Shown in pieces: positions 1 to 9,015 of a DNA stretch of 64,000 nucleotides. The notes below the pieces were generated by a model. That model did no database searches, was not told the origin of the DNA, and worked only from the letters and a program-made list of their open reading frames with translations. The stretch is from Halegenticoccus soli (GTDB lineage: Archaea > Halobacteriota > Halobacteria > Halobacteriales > Haloferacaceae): the NCBI RefSeq assembly GCF_002844195.1, contig NZ_PEND01000005.1, positions 186,001 through 250,000 on the forward strand, read 5' to 3'. A program made the position numbers and the translations under genes. Numbering within the stretch: the first letter of the stretch is position 1; every line of letters starts with the position of its first letter.

Positions 1-1014
1 ATGGCCATGGGGCTCGTCATCGCGACGATCGGACTCGACCCCTTCACAGGTCAACCGCGGTTTACCTTCGGCAATCGCCTTCTATTCAACGGAATCGAAT
101 TAATCCCGGTGATCCTAGGTGTCTTCGCGATTTCTGAGGTATTGAAGCAGATTCAAACCGGCGGCCAGATGGTCACTGATGAGGAGGTCGATTCAATTTC
201 AACAGGATCGCTTCTGCCGCCACTCCATTTCTTCAAACGGTTTCGGAAGATCCTCTCGTTTAACTCCATTACTGGTACATTGATTGGAATCCTCCCTGGC
301 GCCGGTGCGACAACTGGGGCGTTGTTCGGTTACACCTTCGCCCAACGGATCGTCCCACAGGACATTCGCGAGCGATTTGGAACGGGTGTACCCGAAGGCG
401 TTGCCGGCCCTGAAACGGCGAACAATGCGGCCGCAAGCGGTGCATTCGTACCGCTGTTCGCACTCGGTATCCCTGGAAGTGCCACCACGGCCGTCATCTT
501 GGCGGCGTTCATCCTGCACGGAATCACTCCTGGTCCGTCGTTCATCGACGCCAACGAAACGCTGGTTTATACGGTTTTCGCGGCGCTCTTATTAGCTAAC
601 GTGGCCGTGCTCCTCGCAAACAAGCCCATCGTTCGCGTCTTCACCAAAGTTCGGCACATCCCCCAAGAACTCCTACTCGCGCTGATCGTGATGTTTTGCG
701 TTGTCGGCGGGTTCGCTACCCGGAACATAACATTTGACCTGTGGATTATGCTTGCCACCGGTATAATCGGCTACTACCTCGAACAATACGATTACCCGAT
801 CGCCCCACTCGTGATCGGACTCGTCCTCGGGCCGATCGCAGAGCCGAGTCTGCGACGCGGCCTGATCAAGGCTCAAGGGGAGCTTCTGACGTTCGTCCAA
901 CGGCCGATATCGCTCATGTTACTGGTGATCGCAGTGATCCTGTTCACGGTGCCGCTCCTCCAGGAGACCGCGTTCGGACGCAAGTACCTGCGGTTCGGGG
1001 GGGTGGATCAGTAA
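1..1014 (+). CDS. tctA: Tripartite tricarboxylate transporter, large permease TctA (5' truncated by window edge)
   Basis: Large multi-spanning subunit of a TTT (TctABC) secondary transporter that takes up carboxylates with the help of a periplasmic-type binding protein. About 337 residues of a family that is usually near 500 are visible. They contain the glycine/proline-rich TctA signatures GILPGAGATTGALFGY, PEGVAGPETANNAAASG and the following ALGIPGSATTAVI segment, then several membrane helices. The first ATG in the window is almost certainly internal, because homologues have a long conserved N-terminal part. Its TAA stop overlaps the ATG of the small subunit gene (TAATG), so the two are translationally coupled. 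The substrate cannot be told from the sequence. Confidence 0.93.
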   Translation: MAMGLVIATIGLDPFTGQPRFTFGNRLLFNGIELIPVILGVFAISEVLKQIQTGGQMVTDEEVDSISTGSLLPPLHFFKRFRKILSFNSITGTLIGILPGAGATTGALFGYTFAQRIVPQDIRERFGTGVPEGVAGPETANNAAASGAFVPLFALGIPGSATTAVILAAFILHGITPGPSFIDANETLVYTVFAALLLANVAVLLANKPIVRVFTKVRHIPQELLLALIVMFCVVGGFATRNITFDLWIMLATGIIGYYLEQYDYPIAPLVIGLVLGPIAEPSLRRGLIKAQGELLTFVQRPISLMLLVIAVILFTVPLLQETAFGRKYLRFGGVDQ

Positions 1015-1592
1015 TGGGATCTGATCACGGCGACACGCCGGGCGACGCGGTCTCAGAGCGGCGCGATCGCAACGACGCGATCATCACTCTCCTCATCATT
1101 GCTGCTTCAGTCGTGTTCCTGTATTACTCTAGGACACTGGCCGGGATACGAAGTACCAACGCCGACCCAGGAACGACATACTGGCCGAGGGCAGTACTGT
1201 TTGTGCTGCTCATTGCATCCGTGCTGAATCTAATCCATATCTACCGTCGAACGGATGTTCACCTTGAATCGGGCCTGCTTCAGGACACAGCGTCGGACGT
1301 CTCGGCTGCGATTGACCTCTCCGACGAGGATAAGCGATACGTCGGCACTATCGTCCTGATCGCCGTCTACATCGGTCTCCTCAATCAGATCGGGTTCCTC
1401 GTCATTACGCCGATCTTCCTGTTCGCGTTCACCTGGCTTCAGGGGTACCGGTCAGTGATCAAGCTCGTACCGTTCAGTGTGCTGACCTCGTTCGTGATCT
1501 TCGTCCTATTCCGCAACTTCATGAACATCGCACTCCCTTACGGAGTAGGTATCTTCCGCGAGCTGGGTCTTCTTGTGGAAGGGTTGATTTGA
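1014..1592 (+). CDS. tctB: Tripartite tricarboxylate transporter, small permease TctB
   Basis: A 192-residue small membrane subunit of the TTT transporter (TctB/DUF1468 family). It shows a soluble, acidic N-terminus, a first helix near residues 22-37, a second after the TTYWPRAV motif, a hydrophilic loop (about 78-105), and two more hydrophobic segments towards the C-terminus. The start at 1014 is chosen because it overlaps the tctA stop and removes a long, arginine-rich, non-conserved extension that an upstream start would add. It works with the TctA permease; the binding protein TctC must lie outside the window, probably upstream. Confidence 0.88.
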   Translation: MGSDHGDTPGDAVSERRDRNDAIITLLIIAASVVFLYYSRTLAGIRSTNADPGTTYWPRAVLFVLLIASVLNLIHIYRRTDVHLESGLLQDTASDVSAAIDLSDEDKRYVGTIVLIAVYIGLLNQIGFLVITPIFLFAFTWLQGYRSVIKLVPFSVLTSFVIFVLFRNFMNIALPYGVGIFRELGLLVEGLI

Positions 1593-2538
1593 TCGTTCAC
1601 AAGTCCGGTTTTCTCTTTTCCCAGCGCGAGTCAGCTCTTGGGCGTTCCGTAGTTGAACATCGCTCAGAAAGCAGCTATTGTCGGTTTCCGCTGTACGAAG
1701 ACACCGATCGACGCCGTAACGATTACGCGGTCGGTTTGGGTTCAGCATGAACTTGGCTGTCGGCTCGATCGCCGATCACCGAGAACAACAGAGTGTAGAT
1801 CGACAGTCATCAAGTTAGCATGCGTATAGGACGATATGAGTAGAAATAATTGGATCTCCTGAGAAGAGGGAATCAGACACATACACATTTATATCAATGG
1901 AAAAACTCACATAAAGGTTAGCGAATAGGTGAAAATTCTGGTAATAACGATAAAAATCCACATAAGTAGGGGCTCCAGTGAGCCACTTATCCTAAACAAT
2001 CGATTTGTTGTTTTCGAATTGAGAGTGAAACCCGACTTTTTGTACCGTACATGTCGATAGTAGTCGCTAGAACCGTTTCGACGTGTCAAATCGATTCCGG
2101 GATTCGATTGACCACTTGGGACTTTTATCTAAGAAATAATGTCTGAAAAGGGGTGGTTTGAAGGGAATGTCCAAACCACACTCAGCCCTGACCCATTCAG
2201 GAAAAAGATAGCCACCGATCCGGCCGTATGGGAGAACGCCTTAACAACCAGCCAGGAACCCCCGACAGCCCCGTTCAGGTGCCGATTAACTATTACGAAC
2301 ACGACCGTCAGCGGATACCGGAGACAGATGAGCTTCGAAACGAGGGTATCCGATTCGGGCGTCGCGATCGCTTTCGATCCGTCCGGCCGGGATCGTTCCC
2401 GCCGCGCTTTCGGAGCCCAGACCGCGCGCGAGCCGACTCTTCGGACGGAAGCCGAGGTCGGAGAGCCGAATCGACGGGAACCGACCCGGCTCGGAGAGGC
2501 GTAGCTGACTAATCTCGCGGCAGGTCGCTGGAGCAGCC
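1593..2538. other. 946-bp gap, AT-rich in part, upstream of orc1/cdc6; possible origin region
   Basis: No convincing gene. Base composition falls clearly between about 1800 and 2140, in contrast to the GC-rich flanks. Inverted repeats occur at 1962-1990 (ATAAGT, bulge AGG, GGCTC, loop CAGT, GAGCC, ACTTAT), at 2041-2051 (TGTAC-C-GTACA) and at 2153-2179 (8-bp perfect arms). An AT-rich intergenic stretch beside an orc1/cdc6 gene is the usual arrangement of haloarchaeal origins. However, I could not see repeated copies of a G-run-bearing ORB element, so the origin assignment is an inference only. Confidence 0.35.
2153..2179. repeat. Perfect inverted repeat upstream of orc1
   Basis: Arms GTGGTTTG (2153-2160) and CAAACCAC (2172-2179) with an 11-nt spacer, in the AT-rich gap 360 bp before orc1/cdc6. 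It could be a protein-binding site (for example an Orc1 site) or a transcript hairpin. Confidence 0.6.
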
Positions 2539-4080
2539 ATGTCAGAGGAAGATACACCGCGGGGGACGACCCGCGTCGCGGAGTCCGAATCGCGCGATTC
2601 CTCGGAGAGCGAGCGCCGGCGGTCGGAGCGGGAGCGGAGAACCGGCTTCGCGGGCGCGCCGAGGGCTGATCCTGAAGAGACGACGGTCGACCGGCGCGAG
2701 GGGTCCTCGACCGACGGGACGGCGGAGTCCGCCGCCGGAACCGGGTTGTTCGACCCCTTCCTCCGGGAAAAACAGATCTTCTCGCAGAAGGAGGTGCTCC
2801 GACCGTCGTACACGCCGGCGAGGCTCCCGCACCGATCCGCGCAGATCAGTTCGATCGCGACGATCCTCGTTTCGGCGCTCCGCGGGGAGACGCCCTCGAA
2901 CATCCTCATCTACGGAAAGACCGGGACGGGGAAGACCGCGAGCGCCCGGTACGTCAGCCAGGAACTGCAGCGCTCGCCGACGAACGACGGCGTCTCGTGC
3001 GAGGTCCAGTACATCAACTGCGAGGTAACGGACACCAGGTACCGGGTGCTCGCGCGGTTGGCGAACGAGTTCATCGACGACAATCGCCGTCGACTCGGGG
3101 TTCGAATCACGGAACTGGAGGCGCTTTTGGACAGAGCGCGGGCGGATCCGTCGACGCTCGCCGAGACCGAATTCGATTCCGCGGCGGAGATCGACGACCG
3201 GATCGACGAACTGGATCGAGAGCGTCGTGATCTCGAGACGGTACCGATGACGGGGTGGCCGACCGACCGCGTCTACCACGAGTTCTTCGAGGCCGTCGAT
3301 CGCTTCCGCCGCGTCGTCGTCATCGTTCTCGACGAGATCGACAAGCTGGTGGAGAAAAGCGGCGACGACACCCTGTACAACCTCTCCCGGATGAACTCCG
3401 ACCTGGAGAACTCCTGCGTGTCGATCATCGGGATCAGCAACGACCTCACGTTCACCGACTTCCTCGATCCGCGGGTCAGATCGAGCCTCGGCGAGGAGGA
3501 GATCGTCTTCCCGCCCTACGACGCCGACCAGCTGCAGGACATCCTCGAACAGCGCGCCGAGGTGGCGTTCAAACGGGACGCCCTCGACGAGGGCGTCATT
3601 CCGCTCTGTGCGGCGTTCGCCGCGCAGGAACACGGCGACGCCCGTCGGGCGCTCGACCTCCTCCGAACCGCCGGCGAACTCACCGAACGCTCGAAGGACG
3701 CGACGGTGAGTCAGGCGCACGTCCGTCGAGCGCAGAAGAAAATAGAGTTCGACCGCATCGACGAGACGGTGCGGACGCTCCCGACCCAATCGAAGCTGGT
3801 ACTGCTCGCCATCATCAGACTCGTCCGGCGGGAAGAGCGGAAGGTGAGCACAGGCGAGGTGTTCAACGCCTACGAGCGCCTGTGCACCTCCGTCGGACAG
3901 ACCGTTCTCACGCAGCGGCGGGTCACGGATCTCATCGGCGAACTCGACATGCTCGGCGTCGTCAACGCCGCGGTTGTCAGCAAGGGCCGGTACGGCCGCA
4001 CGAAGGAGATTGGGCTGTCCGTCCCGCGGGAGAAGACCGAAGCGATCCTCACGGCGACCGCGGCGCTGGAGGACGCGTGA
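2539..4080 (+). CDS. orc1: Orc1/Cdc6 family replication initiator
   Basis: Origin-recognition AAA+ ATPase of 513 residues that binds origin repeats and loads MCM. The first 70 residues are an acidic/basic low-complexity extension. The AAA+ core has Walker A GKTGTGKT at about 126-133, Walker B IVLDEID at about 262-268, a sensor-1 region around GISND, and a GDARRALDLLR sensor-2 segment. A winged-helix domain follows (from about residue 410, with STGEVFNAYERLC). The protein is longer than minimal archaeal Cdc6 because of the N-terminal extension and an insertion rich in D/E/R at about 185-235. The AT-rich gap with inverted repeats directly upstream fits an autoregulated initiator next to its own origin. 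Confidence 0.95.
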   Translation: MSEEDTPRGTTRVAESESRDSSESERRRSERERRTGFAGAPRADPEETTVDRREGSSTDGTAESAAGTGLFDPFLREKQIFSQKEVLRPSYTPARLPHRSAQISSIATILVSALRGETPSNILIYGKTGTGKTASARYVSQELQRSPTNDGVSCEVQYINCEVTDTRYRVLARLANEFIDDNRRRLGVRITELEALLDRARADPSTLAETEFDSAAEIDDRIDELDRERRDLETVPMTGWPTDRVYHEFFEAVDRFRRVVVIVLDEIDKLVEKSGDDTLYNLSRMNSDLENSCVSIIGISNDLTFTDFLDPRVRSSLGEEEIVFPPYDADQLQDILEQRAEVAFKRDALDEGVIPLCAAFAAQEHGDARRALDLLRTAGELTERSKDATVSQAHVRRAQKKIEFDRIDETVRTLPTQSKLVLLAIIRLVRREERKVSTGEVFNAYERLCTSVGQTVLTQRRVTDLIGELDMLGVVNAAVVSKGRYGRTKEIGLSVPREKTEAILTATAALEDA

Positions 4081-4262
4081 CTCGCTACGAACCGCCTCAG
4101 CTGCGTCGACGCGGTCGAACTCTCGCGCCGACCGAACTCTGTCTCGCGGCCTCCGGCCGCTCGGCCGAAGCGGAGGGGGCAGCTCCGTCGCGCCGTACGT
4201 TTCAGCATTCCAAATAAACTCCCGGCGAAACAATTTTCGTGTCGTGTCCAAGATAGACCCGC

Positions 4263-4415
4263 ATGGGTAACGTACGTCCGCTCCGCGGCGACATCTCCGA
4301 ATCCAGCGCCGAGTACGTCATCGTCCGACGTCGCGACCTCGCCCACTTCGCGCTCGAAGCGGCCGTCGCCGGCGCGTTCGTCGGCTACACCGCCGCGAAA
4401 CTGTTCGAGCCCTGA
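4263..4415 (+). CDS. Small hypothetical protein (50 aa)
   Basis: A 50-residue reading frame that starts MGNVRPLRGD and ends GYTAAKLFEP. The C-terminal half (AHFALEAAVAGAFVGYTAA) is an amphipathic to weakly hydrophobic helix that could associate with the membrane. Codon use is the GC3-rich pattern of the neighbouring genes. It stands alone between orc1 and a lipoprotein gene, with no clear Shine-Dalgarno. No function is recognised. Confidence 0.55.
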   Translation: MGNVRPLRGDISESSAEYVIVRRRDLAHFALEAAVAGAFVGYTAAKLFEP

Positions 4416-4603
4416 GGCGCGGGGACCGGTCCGACGCGATTCCTCGACCGGGTTCCGTAGCTGGTCCTTCGAGGCCGCTCCTTGGGTCACTCTTTGGTAC
4501 TCCGCACGGCCGACCCTCCGCCCGGTCGAAGTTCGAACGACGAATCCGTGCGGTCGACCGCCACCACGGTTTTGTACCCGCGATTTGATGGGGGAATCAA
4601 CGC

Positions 4604-5218
4604 ATGCGAAGACGCGATTTACTCGCCGGATTCGCGGTGAGCCTCGGCCTTCTTTCCGGGTGTAGCGATCAGGAAGGCGCGAGTGCCGAGAACGACCGGA
4701 CCGGGGACCCGACGACCGACGAGGGGGCGTCGAACTCGACCGTCTCGGAGACGGCGTCGACAACTCCTCCCGAAACCGCCGCGACGGACGCGTCCTCCGG
4801 GGGCACCACGACGACGGATTCCGGCGAATCGGCTCGCGCCGAGAACGAGGACGCTCCCCCGACGGGAGACTCGCCGACCGACGCCGCCGAAGGCGTCGAG
4901 TTCGACCTCGAAACCGGTGAGCCGAGATCGTGCGGGTCGACGTGTCGGGTAGTTCCGGTCACCCTGACCAACACCGGGTCCGAGGACGCCCGCGACGTCG
5001 TCGTGACCATGCGAGCGGAGGTGGACGGCGAAGAGCTCGATCGGGAGGCGAAGCGATTCGATCGGCTCGACGCCGGGGCGACGGAGCGGTTTTCGATGCG
5101 GTCGAGTTTTACCGTGAGCGAGGGAGAAAAGATACGATCCGCCGGCGGACTCACGCTCGATACGACCGTCGAGTCCGAGACCGAATCCCAGACGTTCACC
5201 GACGAGATCTCGATCTGA
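4604..5218 (+). CDS. Predicted lipoprotein with CARDB-like domain
   Basis: A 204-residue exported protein. The N-terminus MRRRDLLAGF carries the twin arginines of a Tat signal, followed by a hydrophobic stretch and the lipobox LLSGC, so the mature protein probably begins at Cys22 and is lipid-anchored outside the cell. Residues 24-110 are a Thr/Ser/Glu/Asp-rich linker typical of haloarchaeal surface proteins. The rest (VVPVTLTNTGSEDARDVVV and onward) looks like a CARDB/Ig-like beta-sandwich. It seems to be a monocistronic gene; ligand or partner unknown. Confidence 0.8.
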   Translation: MRRRDLLAGFAVSLGLLSGCSDQEGASAENDRTGDPTTDEGASNSTVSETASTTPPETAATDASSGGTTTTDSGESARAENEDAPPTGDSPTDAAEGVEFDLETGEPRSCGSTCRVVPVTLTNTGSEDARDVVVTMRAEVDGEELDREAKRFDRLDAGATERFSMRSSFTVSEGEKIRSAGGLTLDTTVESETESQTFTDEISI

Positions 5219-5694
5219 GCGATCAGTCCGATCGCTCCTTCGCCGGGGACGAACGGGAAAGTGAGCGCCGCCTCCGCGTACTGGAGCTCACCGCGACGCG
5301 CTGACTCCCTGGTGACGTAATTCGTTGGAACCACCGACCGAAACCCGAGTTCGATCGATCGACCGACGGTCTCCGAATCGACGTCCAGACGGATCGTTCG
5401 GTGCGCCGTCGCGGACTATCCGACGGCCGAACGCCGGCCATTCGACGGACGCCCCGTCCGAAAGAATCGCAGCGGATCCGATCAAGCCGGTATCGGGGCG
5501 GAGGTAGCGGCTCGTCGGCGATCGATGCGGGCAACGGCTCTGGTTCACACGCTCGCTGCCGAACCGAAAGCGTCGCAACCCGAATCCTTCGAACGTCGTG
5601 CAATTACTTCTGCTATCCCCACGCCGTCGAAAAGCGTTCTCAGGCGGTGAAATTCACCCGGACGCTCATTACGCACCCGGTCGAGCTACGCCGT
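5219..5694. other. Intergenic, no gene seen
   Basis: 476 bp of GC-rich DNA. Open frames exist on both strands but their translations are arginine/serine-rich shadows without recognisable motifs. No clear repeat or RNA gene was seen. Confidence 0.5.
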
Positions 5695-5907
5695 ATGTTG
5701 CCACGGACCCCCATTCCGACCGACGCGAGGGAGGCGCTCGAGCTGCTCGAACCGCACGTCGAGGCGGCCGGCGGCGAACTTCGGACCGCGCAGGCGCAGG
5801 CCGTTCTCGAAGACGCGTTCGACGAGCGGACGGCGGCGAGACTCCTGACGGTTCTCTCCAGGCGAGGCTACATCTACACGGTGCACGATCGGGTTCGCGT
5901 CACCTGA
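5695..5907 (+). CDS. Small wHTH-like hypothetical protein (70 aa)
   Basis: A 70-residue acidic protein starting MLPRTPIPTDAREALELL. Predicted helices followed by AARLLTVLSRRGYIYTVHDRVRVT suggest a small winged-helix fold with a C-terminal beta-hairpin wing, though this is a guess from the pattern only. The ATG at 5695 is preferred to upstream starts because the protein before it is arginine-rich and shadow-like. It is followed 85 bp later by the Mrr-like gene, possibly in one transcript. Confidence 0.6.
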   Translation: MLPRTPIPTDAREALELLEPHVEAAGGELRTAQAQAVLEDAFDERTAARLLTVLSRRGYIYTVHDRVRVT

Positions 5908-5992
5908 TCGACCGACGGGTCGAAACCGGGTCGGCGGCGAGTAGACGGAGCTATACCGGTCGACGTCATAGCGTGTTTTCCACGGAGTGACT

Positions 5993-6904
5993 ATGAGTTC
6001 CGAGGTTCGGACAGGATACGCCGCGACCGACGACATCGTCCGTCAGCTCAGGCGGATGGACGGCGACAGCTTCGAGCGCTTCGTCGGCGACCTCTGGCAC
6101 CGGATGGGCTGGCAGACGGAGGTTTCTCAGGCCTCGCGGGACTGGGTGATCGACGTCGTCGCGACGCGCTCGTACCCGCTTCCGGAGACGGCCCTCGTGG
6201 GCACGATCCGACGCGGCGACGACGATCCGGTGGGCGCGCCCGTCGTCCAACGGTACCACGCGATGCGCGACATGGGCGTCGTCGACGGCGCCGACCTCAC
6301 GGTCGTCGTCACGCCGAGCACGTTCACGCGGCGGGCGACGGTGACGGCCGACAGGCTGAACGTCAAGCTCGTCGACGGGGAGCACCTCGCTCGACTCGTC
6401 CACGACTTCGACGCGTATCACCTCCTCAAGCGGTACGCACCCGACCCGCGCGCGGTCGAGATCCCCGACGGCGCGGGGCTGGACGTGTATCCGCACGCGG
6501 CGGAGGCGCGGACGATCCGGGGAGTGATCGGTCGCGCGCTCCGAAGGACGCTCCCCGCCGGAAAGTGGCAGTGGATCGTCTGGCCGAGCCTCCTCTCGCT
6601 CGCGATGCTCGGCGGCGTCCTCGTCGCCCTCCTCGCCGGCTCGGAGCAGGCGCTCTTCACCGCGCTCGCCATCGGCGTGGTCGTCTGGCCCGCGAACGCG
6701 CTCGCCGTGTATCTCGACCGTCGGAGCACGCGCCACGTCTGGGACCCCGACGGGAGACACGAGCGATTGCTCTGGGTTCCGATCGGGGTGGGCGTCCTCG
6801 GTGCCTACTACCTCTATCTCCGCTGGCGATACCTCGGGCTGGAAAACCCGGCGACCGAAACGGAAGCTGAAATCGGGTCCGACCGGGATGCTGAGCACGT
6901 CTAG
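5993..6904 (+). CDS. Mrr/restriction-endonuclease-like membrane protein with degenerate active site
   Basis: 303 residues. The N-terminal ~115 residues resemble the Mrr-type PD-(D/E)xK fold: FERFVGDLWHRMGWQTEV, then SRDWVIDVVAT holding the conserved Asp. At the position of the usual (Q/E)xK strand the sequence reads VGTIRRG, so the catalytic Gln/Glu and Lys appear to be missing. The C-terminal half has three to four hydrophobic helices (from about residue 195). It is therefore more likely a membrane-bound nucleic-acid-sensing or structural relative than an active nuclease. ATG 5993 has GGAG just upstream; an in-frame GTG lies at 5987. Confidence 0.7.
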   Translation: MSSEVRTGYAATDDIVRQLRRMDGDSFERFVGDLWHRMGWQTEVSQASRDWVIDVVATRSYPLPETALVGTIRRGDDDPVGAPVVQRYHAMRDMGVVDGADLTVVVTPSTFTRRATVTADRLNVKLVDGEHLARLVHDFDAYHLLKRYAPDPRAVEIPDGAGLDVYPHAAEARTIRGVIGRALRRTLPAGKWQWIVWPSLLSLAMLGGVLVALLAGSEQALFTALAIGVVVWPANALAVYLDRRSTRHVWDPDGRHERLLWVPIGVGVLGAYYLYLRWRYLGLENPATETEAEIGSDRDAEHV

Positions 6905-7032
6905 CGCGTCGAGTAGGTTTCGGTTCGCTCAGACGGCGTGCCGCGGTCGCAGGTTCGAATGCGCGCCGCCAAAGCCGTCAAGCCGGAGGGCGCCCAACGG
7001 AGGACGGGCGCCCGAAACGGGGGTGACACAAA

Positions 7033-7206
7033 ATGGCAAGCCGAATCAAACGCATCGCGCGGAGCATCGACGACGTGACGAGAGCGGTCTGGGACGAATC
7101 TGGTCCCCTGACCAAGGCCGTCGTCCTCGTGCTCCTCGTGGTCACGGCGACGGCGATACCGCTCGTTCCGATCGCTCTCGCCGCCCGGTACGTCGCGAAT
7201 CGCTGA
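7033..7206 (+). CDS. Small membrane protein (57 aa)
   Basis: MASRIKRIARSIDDVTRAV followed by one strongly hydrophobic helix (KAVVLVLLVVTATAIPLVPIALAA) and a basic tail. A GGGGTGA motif 8-14 nt upstream supports the start. It is a single-pass membrane microprotein with a cationic cytoplasmic N-terminus, and the family is not recognised. Confidence 0.6.
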   Translation: MASRIKRIARSIDDVTRAVWDESGPLTKAVVLVLLVVTATAIPLVPIALAARYVANR

Positions 7207-7742
7207 CCGCCGGAGAAACGAGACGGAGCGCACACAGGTGCGGCGCGCACTCCGCCCCACGGTGGCGCGGCGGCCGAGATCCCCGCGGGGGAGGATCCGG
7301 CCGGATAGTGGATGACAGACGGCGTTCCGTTCGGGTGCCTCTCTTTCGGAACCCGGCGTGGAAAGGGGTTGTGAGTCCTTCCCGTTCGACGGGGGGGTCC
7401 GCGTCGACAAAAAGTCAGGAGACGGTTTCCGACCGTTTTCTTCCCATCTGATGGACTGTTTTCGGGATATCCCGAGCACGCGCCGGGGCGCGGAAAGGTA
7501 CCTCGTTCGTTAGTTCGTGAACGTAAACGGTGTGAACTATCCTCACTCGACTCCTCGCGCCGGTGAATCGACGCTTCGGACGCCGCGGAATCCGACGACC
7601 CCCTCGTCGGGAGGAGAACTCCTCTTCCGCCGATCGACCGGATACCGTCCGCGTCCCGCCTCGTTCGAGCAGGGATCCCTGGCGTTTACGCCGGGAGAGT
7701 TGACCCGAATCGTCATAACCGATCCTTTCGAATCGATCGCGT
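7207..7742. other. Intergenic, no gene seen
   Basis: 536 bp between the small membrane protein and the amine oxidase gene. Only shadow-like frames are present. The sequence CATAACCG at 7716-7723, about 25 bp before the next start, is at best a weak promoter candidate. Confidence 0.45.
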
Positions 7743-8885
7743 ATGAGCTCGACCGACGGGCGGTACGACGTCGTCGTCCTCGGCGTCGGCGGGATGGGTA
7801 GCGCGGCGACCTACCACCTCGCACGCCGCGGACTGGACGTACTCGGGTTGGAACGGTACGACGTCCCCAACGCGATGGGATCCTCGCACGGCGTCACGCG
7901 GATCATCCGGCGGGCCTACTACGAACACCCGTCCTACATCCCGCTCATCGAGCGGGCCTACGACCTCTGGGACGAACTGGAAGCCCGGACAGGGCGGGAT
8001 CTGCTACACAGGACGGGTTCGATCGACGCCGGACCGCCGGACAGCGACGTGTTCTCGGGCTCTCGACGTTCCTGCGAGGAGTACGACATCCCCCACGAGG
8101 TGCTGACGAGCGGGGAGCTGACCGAGCGCTTCCCCGGCTACCGGCTGCCCGACGAGTACGTCGCCCTCTACCAGCCGGACGGCGGCTTCCTCGTCCCGGA
8201 GCAGTGCATCGTCGCCCACGTCGAGGCCGCGCACGCCGAGGGGGCGGAGGTGCGCGCCCGCGAACGGGTCGTCGACTGGGAGGCGACCGCCGACGGGGGC
8301 GTCTGCGTCCGAACCGACAAGGGGGAGTACGGGGCCGACGGCATGGTAATCGCTACGGGCGCGTGGACCGCCGAGTTCGTCGACGAACTGTCGGGGATCG
8401 CGGTCCCGGAGCGGCAGGTGCTCGCCTGGCTCCAGCCGACGGCGCCGGACCGTTTCGCGCCCGAAAGCTTCCCTGTGTGGAACTTTCGCGTCCCCGAGGG
8501 GCGGTTTTACGGCTTCCCCGTGTACGACGTGCCGGGGTTCAAGCTCGGAAAGTACCACCACCGCGAGGAGACGGTCGATCCTGAAAGCTGGAACCGCGAG
8601 CCCGACGCCGAGGACGAGCGCCTGCTGCGACGATTCGCCGAACGGTACTTCCCCGACGGGGCCGGCCCGACGATGCGACTCGCCACCTGCACGTTCACCA
8701 ACACGCCGGACAACGACTTCGTCCTGGACACCCTCCCGGATCACCCGCAGGTCGCCGTCGGCGCCGGCTTCTCCGGCCACGGGTTCAAGTTCGCCAGCGT
8801 CGTCGGCGAAATCCTCGCCGACCTCGCGGTCGTCGGCGAAACCGACCACCCGATAGAGCGATTCCGACTGGAGCGCTTCGGGTGA
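7743..8885 (+). CDS. solA: FAD-dependent amine oxidase, monomeric sarcosine oxidase / N-methyltryptophan oxidase family
   Basis: 380-residue flavoenzyme of the DAO/MSOX family that oxidatively demethylates N-methyl amino acids such as sarcosine, giving formaldehyde and H2O2. The Rossmann motif GVGGMGSAA (about 14-22) and the GSSHGVTRIIRRAYYEHPSY segment of MSOX/SolA are clear. The C-terminal TCTFTNTPDNDFVLD motif places Cys316 where MSOX attaches FAD covalently, and GAGFSGHGFKFAS completes the flavin pocket. Length matches the family. It is not in an obvious operon: threonine ammonia-lyase follows 130 bp later on the same strand. The exact N-methyl substrate is not determined. Confidence 0.88.
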   Translation: MSSTDGRYDVVVLGVGGMGSAATYHLARRGLDVLGLERYDVPNAMGSSHGVTRIIRRAYYEHPSYIPLIERAYDLWDELEARTGRDLLHRTGSIDAGPPDSDVFSGSRRSCEEYDIPHEVLTSGELTERFPGYRLPDEYVALYQPDGGFLVPEQCIVAHVEAAHAEGAEVRARERVVDWEATADGGVCVRTDKGEYGADGMVIATGAWTAEFVDELSGIAVPERQVLAWLQPTAPDRFAPESFPVWNFRVPEGRFYGFPVYDVPGFKLGKYHHREETVDPESWNREPDAEDERLLRRFAERYFPDGAGPTMRLATCTFTNTPDNDFVLDTLPDHPQVAVGAGFSGHGFKFASVVGEILADLAVVGETDHPIERFRLERFG

Positions 8886-9015
8886 CCTCCCTGCGCCGAA
8901 CCGGGAACCGACCGCGTAGCGGTTCGGGCGGGTCGGCAGGAGGTCGAACGGGCTCTCCTCGCTCCAGTTTCGGAGTACCCGACAGACCGAAGGGGATCGG
9001 GCGCGATCCGAGGCC

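Noticed and set aside
6944-6970. T-loop-like GGTTCGAAT flanked by CGCA/TGCG, possible tRNA
   Set aside because: No matching acceptor, D- or anticodon arms in the preceding 60 bp, and the stem is only 4 bp.
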